From Rhodothermales bacterium (lineage in GTDB: Bacteria > Bacteroidota > Rhodothermia > Rhodothermales > VXPQ01): a stretch of DNA of 64,000 bases. The notes beneath the pieces were generated by a model. That model had not been told where the DNA came from, made no database searches, and saw only the letters and a program-made list of their open reading frames with translations. Each line of letters starts with the position of its first letter. The stretch's first letter is position 1. Location: the NCBI GenBank assembly GCA_022825385.1, contig JAJDWX010000012.1:107501-171500 (forward strand), given 5' to 3'. Shown here piece after piece: positions 26,915-35,381 of the stretch. The position numbers were made by a program, and so were the translations under genes.

Positions 26915-27310
26915 ATGAGGATTCACCTGACCAGCGTCGTCGTAGACGACCAGCAGAAGGCGCTACAGTTCTACACGGAGACCCTTGGGTTCCGTGTGAA
27001 GCACAACATCCCGCTGGGAGAATACGCCTGGATCACCGTCGTATCCGAGGAAGCTCCCGAAGGCACGGAGTTGCTGCTGGAGCCTGCAGGGCACCCCGCA
27101 GTCGTTCCGTACAGGAAGGCGCTGGTGGAGGACGGAATCCCCTTTACCGCCTTCGCGGTCGACGATGTCGAAGCCGAGCACGAGCGCCTCGTGGCAATGG
27201 GCGTGCGATTCGTACAGCCGCCAACCGACATGGGAACTGTCGTCACCGCCGTCTTCGACGATACATGCGGCAACCTGATCCAGATCATGGAGGAAAAGGC
27301 CCAGCCGTGA
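26915..27310 (+). CDS. VOC-superfamily (glyoxalase/bleomycin-resistance fold) protein
   Basis: A 131-residue single-domain vicinal-oxygen-chelate protein. The two beta-alpha-beta-beta-beta modules are clear: IHLTSVVVDDQQKALQFYTETLGF and PFTAFAVDDVEAEHERLVAMGV. The candidate metal ligands are H4 and the C-terminal Glu region (NLIQIMEEKA). The family covers isomerases, dioxygenases and resistance proteins, so the substrate cannot be assigned. The gene begins 52 bp after the CCA enzyme on the same strand. Confidence 0.87.
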   Translation: MRIHLTSVVVDDQQKALQFYTETLGFRVKHNIPLGEYAWITVVSEEAPEGTELLLEPAGHPAVVPYRKALVEDGIPFTAFAVDDVEAEHERLVAMGVRFVQPPTDMGTVVTAVFDDTCGNLIQIMEEKAQP

Positions 27311-27640
27311 CGCGACCGCCGCTGATGGCCGCATGTCTTGCCCTCTTCGCGCGTCGCGGCGGCCAGACGGACGCGAACCCCGGCGGGCTAGCTCACAAGG
27401 CATAGAAGCCATTTGACATAGCCTGTTACGACAGGCAAAGCGGTGCAAAAACGCTGCATTTCCTCTGGAAAAAGGGCAAATTCCCTGCCTGGCGGGAAGC
27501 CGAACCTTAATTTTTTAAGTTGAAATTTTCGCGCCTAAATTATTTAGGTTGCGTATACTTGAGCATGGAAAACAGTCAAGCGAGCCGCCGCCGGCCCACG
27601 GATGCGCGGGTTTTGAGAAGACCCCTTTTCGCCCATCGCC
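27311..27640. other. Intergenic region with paired palindromes
   Basis: No gene is seen. It contains two AT-rich dyads at 27506-27519 and 27534-27548, listed separately, about 95 bp upstream of the TfoX C-terminal-domain gene. Confidence 0.4.
27506..27548. promoter_or_regulatory. Two palindromic operator-like sites upstream of the TfoX-like gene
   Basis: CTTAATTTTTTAAG (27506-27519; 5-bp arms, 4-bp centre) and CCTAAATTATTTAGG (27534-27548; perfect 7-1-7 dyad). Their centres are 28-29 bp apart, and both are followed by GTTG. Two like-shaped dyads on one face of DNA suggest cooperative binding of a dimeric repressor. The regulator is unknown. Confidence 0.45.
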
Positions 27641-27913
27641 ATGGATGTCGAAAACCTGAAAAACATTGGCCCGAAGAGCGCCGCGTGGCTGCGCGACATG
27701 GGCATACATACGCGCGACGACCTGCAGGAAATGGGCGTGGTCATGACTTGGAAAATACTCAAGCACAGGCGACCGGAGGAGGTTAATCTGCTGTTGCTTT
27801 ACGCCCTGGAAGGCGCCTTGTCCGACCGCCACTGGAACGCCCTGGACCCGAAGCGCAAGACAGCGCTCAAGCAAGCCGTCGACGGACGGCTGAAGGTGGG
27901 GGCGCGGGTGTAG
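27641..27913 (+). CDS. TfoX C-terminal-domain protein
   Basis: A 90-residue protein matching the stand-alone TfoX/Sxy C-terminal domain: LKNIGPKSAAWLRDMGIHTRDDL is a helix-hairpin-helix-like opening, followed by LLLLYALEGALSDRHWNALD. Full-length Sxy/TfoX is a competence co-activator, but the single C-terminal domain has no established function. It lies 53 bp upstream of the CRISPR cmr operon on the same strand and may share its transcript. The inferred role is nucleic-acid or protein contact only. Confidence 0.8.
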   Translation: MDVENLKNIGPKSAAWLRDMGIHTRDDLQEMGVVMTWKILKHRRPEEVNLLLLYALEGALSDRHWNALDPKRKTALKQAVDGRLKVGARV

Positions 27914-27966
27914 GGAGGCAATAAAGATGGGATAGAAAAGCGTCTCCATATTTCGGGTCGCGGGAT

Positions 27967-30660
27967 TTGCAAGAGCAAAAATTCGACATTATATTCTGCG
28001 TCCATAACGACAATACCCGCTTTGCAGAAACAGTTTTGAGCCTGAAATCCCCCGCTTCCCCTGAATTCTGGGAGGACCTTCTCCTTTGCTGGCTCCACGA
28101 TCCTTTCGACAAGGCACTGGATATCCCGGACCATGAAAACCGCGCAGCACGATATGCCTCTGCAGCGTTAGGGCGAGCAGTTTCTAAAAGCGACATACGC
28201 AATGTGGCAAGATCGGCAGACCCAAGCGCAGCGATTGCCGAGCGCATTCCCATGCCGACTGCCGGAAAACCTGCCATTCGGGCGGTCGGACCGCAAGATG
28301 GCCTTTGCCTCATACACCCAACCAGCGCGAAAAAAATCAAACTGGGAACGTGCGACCCGAACCACCTCTTTGATCGGGGCGTCCATCTCATCGAATCCCT
28401 TGTCGATGGACTGGGCGGACCTCGTGAGCGTTTTCTTACGCTCTGGAGACTATTGCCTGATCGGATTGCGGAAGAATTTGGCGAGGATATGGCGTGGTTG
28501 CCAGCCGATTCGCGCATTCCAGATCACACCTTGTTTCAGCACACTGACATCGCGGCAGGTCTGTACGCAGCGCTCTCTGGCGGACATGGCGCAGCCTTTT
28601 TGTCTTTTGCGCTGGGTCCTGTGCAGCCTTTCATTGCGGCGGCGCGAAGCGTCCGGGACCTGTGGTCTGGAAGCGCCCTGTTGTCCTGGCTTACCTTTCA
28701 GGCGATGACGCCTGTTCTTGAACAACTTGGTCCGACCGCCTTCGTCTACCCTTCGCTTCGGGGGGCGCCGCTGGCGGATTTGTGGCTCAGGGAAACAGGC
28801 GTGCAAAACGCTCCCTCGCCCTCCCGGACTGCGCGAAAAGCGCCGTCGTTACCCAACCGTTTCGTTGCGGTAGCACCTTGGGGCGCAAACGGCGGCTATG
28901 CCGAAAAACTCCGCCGGGCATGCATTGAAGCAGCGCAAAAAGGATGGCGGGAACTGGCCCATGAGGTGCGCGAAAGATTGGCGGCGAAATGCTCTTCGCT
29001 TGCCCCCGACTGGGACCGGCTCTGGGATGAACAGATTGAAAACGCGCTGGATTTTCAGGCGACGGTCCTTCCGGAACGCGAGATACGAGACGATAACGAG
29101 CTCGCTAATTATCTCTGTGGCGAACAGAATTTTAAGAAAGCCTGGCCCAATGCAAACCATGTTCGTTCGCTTGCGGACGCCATTCCGACCGGTCACCGGC
29201 ACAATTATTCCCAGAACAATACAGGACGCTGGCAAGCGTTCATGGAGATGTCTGCACGGCTTATGACCGCTACGCGGTCCGTACGTCATGTGCCTGAAAC
29301 CAGCGCCGCCAATGACGGCGGACCCGTTCCCGGAAAATGCACGCTCTTTGGAAGTTGGGAGCAAATGGGTCCCGCTGAACTCAATGCATCGCGTACGTTC
29401 TGGGAAAGCGCCTCTCAGGCAATATCCATTGGCAGGGTACACATCCGACAAAAAAGGGAGCGACTCAGCGCCGTTGCGCTCGCAAAACGATTTGCAGGAC
29501 CGGTTTTCCTGGCGCGCGAACTTGGTCTTGCGCCTGACGACTTGCGTTTCCCGGATACGGCAACCGTAGCCGCCACCAAATGGCTTGAGGATGCGGGAAT
29601 CGATCCCGAAACAGAGCGGCGCAAGAACAAAGACGGCTGGAATGGACAATGGATGCACTGGCGTACGCAAAACCAAGACGCCAATGAACCACCTGTTCCT
29701 CCTGATCTGTGGCAGTGCCTTCGCGAGGCAAAAAAACGATGCGGGCAGCCGCCAACCTACTATGCCGTGATCGCCATGGACGGCGACGAGATGGGACGCT
29801 GGCTAAGCGGGGCAAAAATGCCCGTACTGCGCGAACTCCTGCATCCGAAAATACGCGCATACTTTGAAGAAATCGACGGTGCAGAACAAGGGCTTAACGC
29901 GCAGCGTCCCGTCGGACCCGCGTTGCATGCGGCGATAAGCAGTGCTCTTTCCACCTTTGCATCCGAAATTGCGCCGGCAATAGTGGAAAAACACTACGGA
30001 ACCGTAATCTATTCCGGCGGAGACGACGTACTGGCGCTCTGCCCTGTTTCGACCGTATTGCAGTGCGTTTGCGCCCTGCGCAAGGCCTTCTCGGGCGAGG
30101 ACGACGATTTGCAAAACGGGTGGAGAAGTTGCAACGGCAGACGGCGGATCACCATGGGACCAGAAGCGTCCATGTCGGCGGGGGTTGCGCTTGTCCACTT
30201 CAAGGAGGATTTGCGCGAAGCCTTACAACATGCGCACTCCGCAGAGGAGCAAGCCAAAGAGGCGGGACGCGACTTGCTCGCGCTGACGGTCGCCCGCCGT
30301 TCCGGCGAAACAAGTAAGGCAATCTGCCCATGGCCCTCGGCAAGTTGGCTTGACGATCTTCGCGACGCGTTCGTGCAAGGAGCCTCTAACCGCTGGACCT
30401 ACAAACTCCGAAGCGAATTGCCCACCCTCTCGTTCGATCAAATGCCACCCGGCGCGCAAAAAGCAGAAATACGTCGTCTGATTGATCGCGGAGGCGAAAA
30501 TTCCAGCGGCGTAATATCCGGCGAAAAAATTGCAGCGGCGTTCCAAGACTATTGCGAGCGCTGCGACCGGCGTAAGGACGCCCCCAAAAATAAATTCCTT
30601 CAGGATTTTGTCACCTTGTGCCAATCCGCCGCTTTTATAGCCCGAGGCCGTGATGCGTGA
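27967..30660 (+). CDS. cmr2: Type III-B CRISPR Cas10 (Cmr2), HD nuclease and cyclic-oligoadenylate synthase
   Basis: An 897-residue large subunit of the Cmr effector. The N-terminal HD pair is H44-D45 (WLHDPFDKAL), the usual ssDNA nuclease site. The palm-domain GGDD is intact at 684-687 (YSGGDDVLAL), and the other palm strand is AIAMDGDEMGRWLSG. The complex should therefore be able both to cut DNA and to make cyclic oligoadenylates, which fits the CARF gene downstream. The start is likely the TTG at 27967. The stop overlaps the start of cmr3, so the cmr genes form a tightly coupled operon. Confidence 0.93.
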   Translation: MQEQKFDIIFCVHNDNTRFAETVLSLKSPASPEFWEDLLLCWLHDPFDKALDIPDHENRAARYASAALGRAVSKSDIRNVARSADPSAAIAERIPMPTAGKPAIRAVGPQDGLCLIHPTSAKKIKLGTCDPNHLFDRGVHLIESLVDGLGGPRERFLTLWRLLPDRIAEEFGEDMAWLPADSRIPDHTLFQHTDIAAGLYAALSGGHGAAFLSFALGPVQPFIAAARSVRDLWSGSALLSWLTFQAMTPVLEQLGPTAFVYPSLRGAPLADLWLRETGVQNAPSPSRTARKAPSLPNRFVAVAPWGANGGYAEKLRRACIEAAQKGWRELAHEVRERLAAKCSSLAPDWDRLWDEQIENALDFQATVLPEREIRDDNELANYLCGEQNFKKAWPNANHVRSLADAIPTGHRHNYSQNNTGRWQAFMEMSARLMTATRSVRHVPETSAANDGGPVPGKCTLFGSWEQMGPAELNASRTFWESASQAISIGRVHIRQKRERLSAVALAKRFAGPVFLARELGLAPDDLRFPDTATVAATKWLEDAGIDPETERRKNKDGWNGQWMHWRTQNQDANEPPVPPDLWQCLREAKKRCGQPPTYYAVIAMDGDEMGRWLSGAKMPVLRELLHPKIRAYFEEIDGAEQGLNAQRPVGPALHAAISSALSTFASEIAPAIVEKHYGTVIYSGGDDVLALCPVSTVLQCVCALRKAFSGEDDDLQNGWRSCNGRRRITMGPEASMSAGVALVHFKEDLREALQHAHSAEEQAKEAGRDLLALTVARRSGETSKAICPWPSASWLDDLRDAFVQGASNRWTYKLRSELPTLSFDQMPPGAQKAEIRRLIDRGGENSSGVISGEKIAAAFQDYCERCDRRKDAPKNKFLQDFVTLCQSAAFIARGRDA

Positions 30661-31738
30661 ACAAAAAAAGACCATTTCCGTAGAGATTGAGCCGCTCGAC
30701 ACCCTGTTTTTTCGGGATGGACGGCCTTTCGAATCGGGTATGCCGGCACAAGGAGGCCTGCCCATGCCGCAAACCATAGCGGGCGCTTTGCGAACCTGGC
30801 TGCTCCGACGGGAAGGCGTTGACTTTGGCGTTATGGCCGCCGACATCAAAAAGGGCGATTCCTTTGCGGAAGCAACCGCCAGACAGGGAACGAACATCGC
30901 ATCCATAGGCCGCCTCGAATTCAGAGGACCGTGGTTCGCGAAGGGCGGCGAGCGACTCGTCCCGCTTCCCGCTACTATCGAAATCGACAAAAAAGACGAT
31001 AATATTATATATCGGCTGGACCCGCTCGAATATGGCCTGCCGGGATGGAAACCGCGCATGAACGGGCTGCTCCCGCTGTGGAGAAGAAGCCGAAAGCCTG
31101 CCGGGTCGGCGAAGGGATATCTCACCCCAACCGGACTTCAGCGTTTTCTCGCAGGCGGCGTCCCGAAACCGGACGAAATCATCCCGAACGAGGAAATATA
31201 TGTCTACGAAAAGCGAACAGGCATTGGCTTAAATCCCAAAAAGAGAACCGCTGAGGACGGCCTGATCTATTCCGTACGCATGCTTCGCCTTCAGTCCGAC
31301 GTAACGCTCTCGGTCGATATTGTGGGCGCTTCCGAAGATATGGCTATCTGCCCGAATGAGGAAGACGTCCTCTCCCTCGGCGGCGAAGCAAGAAAGGCTA
31401 TCGTCCGCCGGGCCGCTTCCCGCTGGGAATGGCCTAACGTACCGGCAGAAAAAGGAAGCAGACGACTTATTTTGCTTACAACCCCTGCCCCATTTAATGG
31501 CTGGAAACCACCAGCGCTGACCCCTGTTGCAGCCGCCGTCCCAAGCAACATTCCGGTTTCCGGTTGGGACCTTGCCCGCGGCGGGCCAAAACCAAATCGC
31601 TTCGCTGTTCCTGCGGGCAGCGTATATTTTCTGAACGAAACCTCGAATCTTTCCAATAGCGACCAGCCCTTGTGCACAGCCGAAGACGCCGTGCTTGGCT
31701 GGGGCGCATACGTTGGAGGAATATGGAATTATGCCTGA
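30653..31738 (+). CDS. cmr3: Type III-B CRISPR RAMP protein Cmr3
   Basis: A 361-residue RAMP subunit that binds the crRNA 5' handle next to Cmr2. The diagnostic N-terminus is IEPLDTLFFRDGRPFESG, with a Gly-rich loop GLLPLWRRSRKPAGSAKGYLTPTG and the C-terminal AVPAGSVYFL. The ATG at 30653 overlaps the end of cmr2 by 8 bp; a GTG directly before it (30650) is also possible. The gene ends overlapping cmr4 by 8 bp. Confidence 0.92.
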   Translation: MREQKKTISVEIEPLDTLFFRDGRPFESGMPAQGGLPMPQTIAGALRTWLLRREGVDFGVMAADIKKGDSFAEATARQGTNIASIGRLEFRGPWFAKGGERLVPLPATIEIDKKDDNIIYRLDPLEYGLPGWKPRMNGLLPLWRRSRKPAGSAKGYLTPTGLQRFLAGGVPKPDEIIPNEEIYVYEKRTGIGLNPKKRTAEDGLIYSVRMLRLQSDVTLSVDIVGASEDMAICPNEEDVLSLGGEARKAIVRRAASRWEWPNVPAEKGSRRLILLTTPAPFNGWKPPALTPVAAAVPSNIPVSGWDLARGGPKPNRFAVPAGSVYFLNETSNLSNSDQPLCTAEDAVLGWGAYVGGIWNYA

Positions 31739-32624
31739 CGCAAAACTGTTGTTCATACATGCCCTGACAGGCTTGCATCCCGGTAGCGGTTCAGCGCTCG
31801 GGGTAGTTGACATGCCCGTCCAGCGGGAACGCCATACCCGATGGCCACTGATCCCTGGATCAAGCCTGAAAGGCGTTCTGCGAGATACCTGCCGCCCCGG
31901 GGATAGCCACGGTGACGAACATGAGGCATGGCTTGCGGCTTTCGGCCCGGAAACAAACAATGCTTCGGATTTCGCCGGGGCGCTCGCCCTTACCGACGCG
32001 CGTTTGCTTGCCTTTCCCGTGCGGTCGTTGCATGGCGTATTCGCCTGGGCAACTTGTCCGGCAGCGCTGGCGAGGGCAAAACGGGACGCCAATCTGCTTC
32101 TAAAGAATACGGATACGCCCGACACTCCTTGCCCAAAACGCGGCACAGCGCTCTGTGCAAACGCCTCCAACCTTCGTATAGGAGAAGAAAATCGACTATT
32201 GCTGGAGGAATTCGAGTTTCAATGCGACGGCGCAGGTCAGGAACTGGTTGACCAGTGGGCGAAACGGCTGGCCCAAGCCGTGCAAGACAAAGCAACGCAA
32301 GAACGCCTCCAGGGCCATCTGGTAATTCTGCACGACGACGATTTTACGTATTTCACGCGGCATGCAACCGAGGTAATTGCGCGGGTCGGGCTGGATTACG
32401 AAACGAAAACCGCCTCGACTGGAGCGCTTTTCTATGAGGAGTTTCTGCCCACCGAGACACTTTTTTACGCCGTGGTTATGGGAAGCGACAGTCGTAATAA
32501 CAACGTGGACCGTGACGCAGCAGGGATGCTCGCATGGCTGGAAGACAAACTGCCCCAAACCTTGCAGATCGGCGGCGACCAGACCATCGGCAAGGGAATT
32601 TGCGCCATTAAAATCAGCCAATAG
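31731..32624 (+). CDS. cmr4: Type III-B CRISPR RAMP protein Cmr4, target-RNA backbone nuclease
   Basis: A 297-residue Cas7-type backbone subunit. The N-terminal LHPGSGSALGVVD places Asp27 at the position of the catalytic Asp that cleaves target RNA at 6-nt steps in Cmr4 homologues. The Gly-rich loop is PLIPGSSLKG, and the C-terminal Gly-rich stretch LQIGGDQTIGKGI is also typical. The ATG at 31731 is chosen over an upstream frame start because the family begins directly with the first beta strand (KLLFIHALTGLH). It overlaps cmr3 by 8 bp. Confidence 0.93.
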   Translation: MPDAKLLFIHALTGLHPGSGSALGVVDMPVQRERHTRWPLIPGSSLKGVLRDTCRPGDSHGDEHEAWLAAFGPETNNASDFAGALALTDARLLAFPVRSLHGVFAWATCPAALARAKRDANLLLKNTDTPDTPCPKRGTALCANASNLRIGEENRLLLEEFEFQCDGAGQELVDQWAKRLAQAVQDKATQERLQGHLVILHDDDFTYFTRHATEVIARVGLDYETKTASTGALFYEEFLPTETLFYAVVMGSDSRNNNVDRDAAGMLAWLEDKLPQTLQIGGDQTIGKGICAIKISQ

Positions 32625-32637
32625 CCGGTAGAAACCG

Positions 32638-33039
32638 ATGTCTGAACAAAATCAACCCACGCTGGACCAGCGGCGCGCCAAACATGCATGGGACGCCGTG
32701 GAGAGAATGGCCAAAAACAAAAAAAACGAACAGGAAGAATATCAACGGGCGACGAAGCAATTGCCTGTGCGCATTTTGACTGCTGGTCTGGGACATGCGC
32801 TGGCTTTTCTGCGTGCAAAAGGCAGAAATGCAAATGATGCCTTGTTGCAAGACCTTGCAGATTGGGTGCTCAACAATCGAAACAGTCTGGAAAATTCGAA
32901 GGAACAGCCAAAAGCAGATGCATTGATTCAGGAGATCATCAAGCGAGACAGCGCCTTTTTACGGGTGACTACAGACGAGGTACTGGCCTACCTGCAGTGG
33001 CTCACCCGATTCGCCGAGGCGGAACTGAAAGACTCGTAA
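32638..33039 (+). CDS. cmr5: Type III-B CRISPR small subunit Cmr5
   Basis: A 133-residue, largely helical protein. TLDQRRAKHAWDAVERM at the N-terminus and VRILTAGLGHALAFLRAKG in the middle are characteristic of the Cmr5 (Cas11-type) filament subunit lining the target strand. It lies 13 bp after cmr4 and 2 bp before the next RAMP gene, inside the operon. Confidence 0.92.
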   Translation: MSEQNQPTLDQRRAKHAWDAVERMAKNKKNEQEEYQRATKQLPVRILTAGLGHALAFLRAKGRNANDALLQDLADWVLNNRNSLENSKEQPKADALIQEIIKRDSAFLRVTTDEVLAYLQWLTRFAEAELKDS

Positions 33040-33041
33040 AA

Positions 33042-35345
33042 ATGCAAAGGAACGCGCACTTCAATCCTGTGAAGATGATTCTGCCCCAGAGCACTCGCGA
33101 ACTCTTGCGCAATGCTACGGGCAGCAGGCGGCATCCCGGCTTGTTGCTGGACAAGTTTTCGCCCCCCGGCGATCAGGAAAAACAGCGGGACGCCATCAAA
33201 AAAGTATGCGAGGCGCATAGGGATCCTGATCTCCTTAAATCGCTTCGGGAACGACGGACCCGCATGTTGCAAACGGCCCGCGCGCAATGCTTCGAAGCCG
33301 CGACCGCCGGACCCTTGACTTTGCATCTCGCGCGAGCATCGGCGCTGGAAAACGCGGGAATTCATTTGCACCCGGTCTATGGGTTCGCGTGCCTGCCGGG
33401 AAGTGGGCTGAAGGGCATGGCGCGAGCCTATGCAGAAACGATCTGGCTACCTGGACAGTCGGATCCAAAAGAAGCCTGGAAGAAAATTCTGGACGTGTTC
33501 GGCTGGTCTCCGGGAACGGACGCTCGAAAAAAATGGAAACCGAATAATGCGGAAACTCCGCCCGGTTTGCAAACAGGCACCATCGTATTTCATGAGGCGT
33601 GGCCCACGAAATGGCCCCGGCTCGAACTCGACATTGCCAATAGCCATCACGGGAAATACTACGAAGGCGGCGGCGAACCCGGAGATTGGGACAGTCCCAA
33701 CCCGATATCTTTTCTTTCGGTTGCGATGGATACAGTGTTCGATTTCGCCGTATCGCTCCGGGGAACAGGTAGAGACGACCTGCTTGGCCTTGCTTGCGAA
33801 TGGCTGCAAGGCGCGCTGGTTCACGAAGGCGCCGGCGCTAAAACCCATGCAGGCTATGGCCGCTTCCGGCTCACCGGTACGGTGCATGTTGCAGAGCCGC
33901 CGAAACAAGCCCGAAGCATCTCTCGACATCGGCTCAAACTGGTGACGCCCGCCTTTCTGGCTGGCGCAGAGCAAGAAAAGCGCGATTGCGACTTGCGACC
34001 CGCTACATTGCGCGGATTGCTACGCTGGTGGTGGCGCACCATGCACGTAGCGCACCTCGCAACCGATAATCTCCGGCGCCTGGAAACGGCAATCTGGGGC
34101 AGCGCTGAACAGGGCGCGGCATTGGCCTTGGCGGTGCAGTGGGACAAGGACGATACCGAGTTGGCTATGCGTCCTGCGTCACATGTATACGACAAACAAG
34201 GGATTGCACAGAATTCCAAATTGCTGAGCCCTTCTTCTCGTAAAACCGCGCAAGGACTGTTTTATACTTCCTACGGCATGGACGAGAAAAAACGAGGCGA
34301 AAGAGCACAACGTTACTATGTCGCCCCGGGAGCCGCCTGGAATGTGGTTTTGAGCGCACACAAAGGCTCCACGCTGGATCATAAAACGATTGAAGCCTCG
34401 GAAATACTGCGCCAGGGAGAAGCAGCGCTCTGGTTGCTTTGCCACTATGGAGGCGTGGGATCCAAGGCCCGCAAGGGATTCGGCTCGTTTGCGGACATTC
34501 CGATAAACGGGATTCTCGACATTGAAGACTGCAAGCGCATCGGACAAGAACTGCGCCAAAAACTTGGTCTATCCTCTCAGCCTGGATCCGAAGAATGTTC
34601 CAGTCTCGACAACATGCTTGGGGTGCTGGAAATACCTACGCCATGGATCAACTACTGGTTCGCGCTGGATCAATTGGGTGCAGCGGCACAAGGGTTTGCG
34701 CAACTGTACAAGCACCAGGCAAGGAAGACGGCGCTTGGATTACCTCGCAAAATTCATGGACCAACGCATAAACCATTGAAAAATCAGAATTTTGCTTCGC
34801 ATCGACCACCAGAAACACTGAGAAACAAAAGAAATCAAGTCCGCCACGCTGCGCCGGTTCACTATCATGTGGCGCAGGACGAGGATGGAACATTAACGAT
34901 TCGCATGGTGGCCTTTCCTTCATCCGTCCTGCCGGATATGGAAACGAGCCAAGAGGTGCTCGGAGAACTCAGGAAGCATGTTTCGGACGAAATCAAAAAA
35001 AGCGCGAATGAAAATGCACGTAAAGGCCAAAAACCTTTTGAGTCTGAGCCTGTTCAGTCGATAACCGCACAGGCAGGAACCCACTTTCCCAAAGCCAAAG
35101 ACCGTGTCCGGGCGACCCTCCTTGAGGAAAAAACAAGGAAGGGCGCCTGGAAGGCACGGCACGACGATTCGGAACTGGAGGGGGCCATACAAAACAGTCC
35201 GGCAATGCCTGCGGACTGTACGCCCGGGCAGCAGGTCGATCTCCTCGTAGCCTTTTGTAACCCAAATGAACCGAATGAAAATAATCGAATTGCTTTCCGG
35301 TGGGCTTCCCAAGGAAAACCGAGCGAATCGGGAAAAGGCGCATAA
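33042..35345 (+). CDS. Fused Cmr6-Cmr1 RAMP protein of the type III-B complex
   Basis: A 767-residue protein whose first about 290 residues are a Cmr6-like RAMP (GPLTLHLARASALENAG, FACLPGSGLKGMARAYAE, VHEGAGAKTHAGYGRF). The rest is Cmr1-like (RLKLVTPAFLAGAEQ, LRPATLRGLLRWWWRTMH, GAEAxxGG-type loop GGVGSKARKGFGSF). In most systems these are two separate genes for the subunits at the crRNA 3' end, and neither occurs separately here. The joint lies near residue 290 (VHVAEPPKQARSISRHRL), with no stop or frameshift. The ATG at 33042 lies 2 bp after cmr5. The C-terminal about 170 residues belong to the second Cmr1 half but are divergent. Confidence 0.88.
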   Translation: MQRNAHFNPVKMILPQSTRELLRNATGSRRHPGLLLDKFSPPGDQEKQRDAIKKVCEAHRDPDLLKSLRERRTRMLQTARAQCFEAATAGPLTLHLARASALENAGIHLHPVYGFACLPGSGLKGMARAYAETIWLPGQSDPKEAWKKILDVFGWSPGTDARKKWKPNNAETPPGLQTGTIVFHEAWPTKWPRLELDIANSHHGKYYEGGGEPGDWDSPNPISFLSVAMDTVFDFAVSLRGTGRDDLLGLACEWLQGALVHEGAGAKTHAGYGRFRLTGTVHVAEPPKQARSISRHRLKLVTPAFLAGAEQEKRDCDLRPATLRGLLRWWWRTMHVAHLATDNLRRLETAIWGSAEQGAALALAVQWDKDDTELAMRPASHVYDKQGIAQNSKLLSPSSRKTAQGLFYTSYGMDEKKRGERAQRYYVAPGAAWNVVLSAHKGSTLDHKTIEASEILRQGEAALWLLCHYGGVGSKARKGFGSFADIPINGILDIEDCKRIGQELRQKLGLSSQPGSEECSSLDNMLGVLEIPTPWINYWFALDQLGAAAQGFAQLYKHQARKTALGLPRKIHGPTHKPLKNQNFASHRPPETLRNKRNQVRHAAPVHYHVAQDEDGTLTIRMVAFPSSVLPDMETSQEVLGELRKHVSDEIKKSANENARKGQKPFESEPVQSITAQAGTHFPKAKDRVRATLLEEKTRKGAWKARHDDSELEGAIQNSPAMPADCTPGQQVDLLVAFCNPNEPNENNRIAFRWASQGKPSESGKGA

Positions 35346-35381
35346 CAAGGCCCCTCGAGGCGGAAAATCACGGAGACCCAG

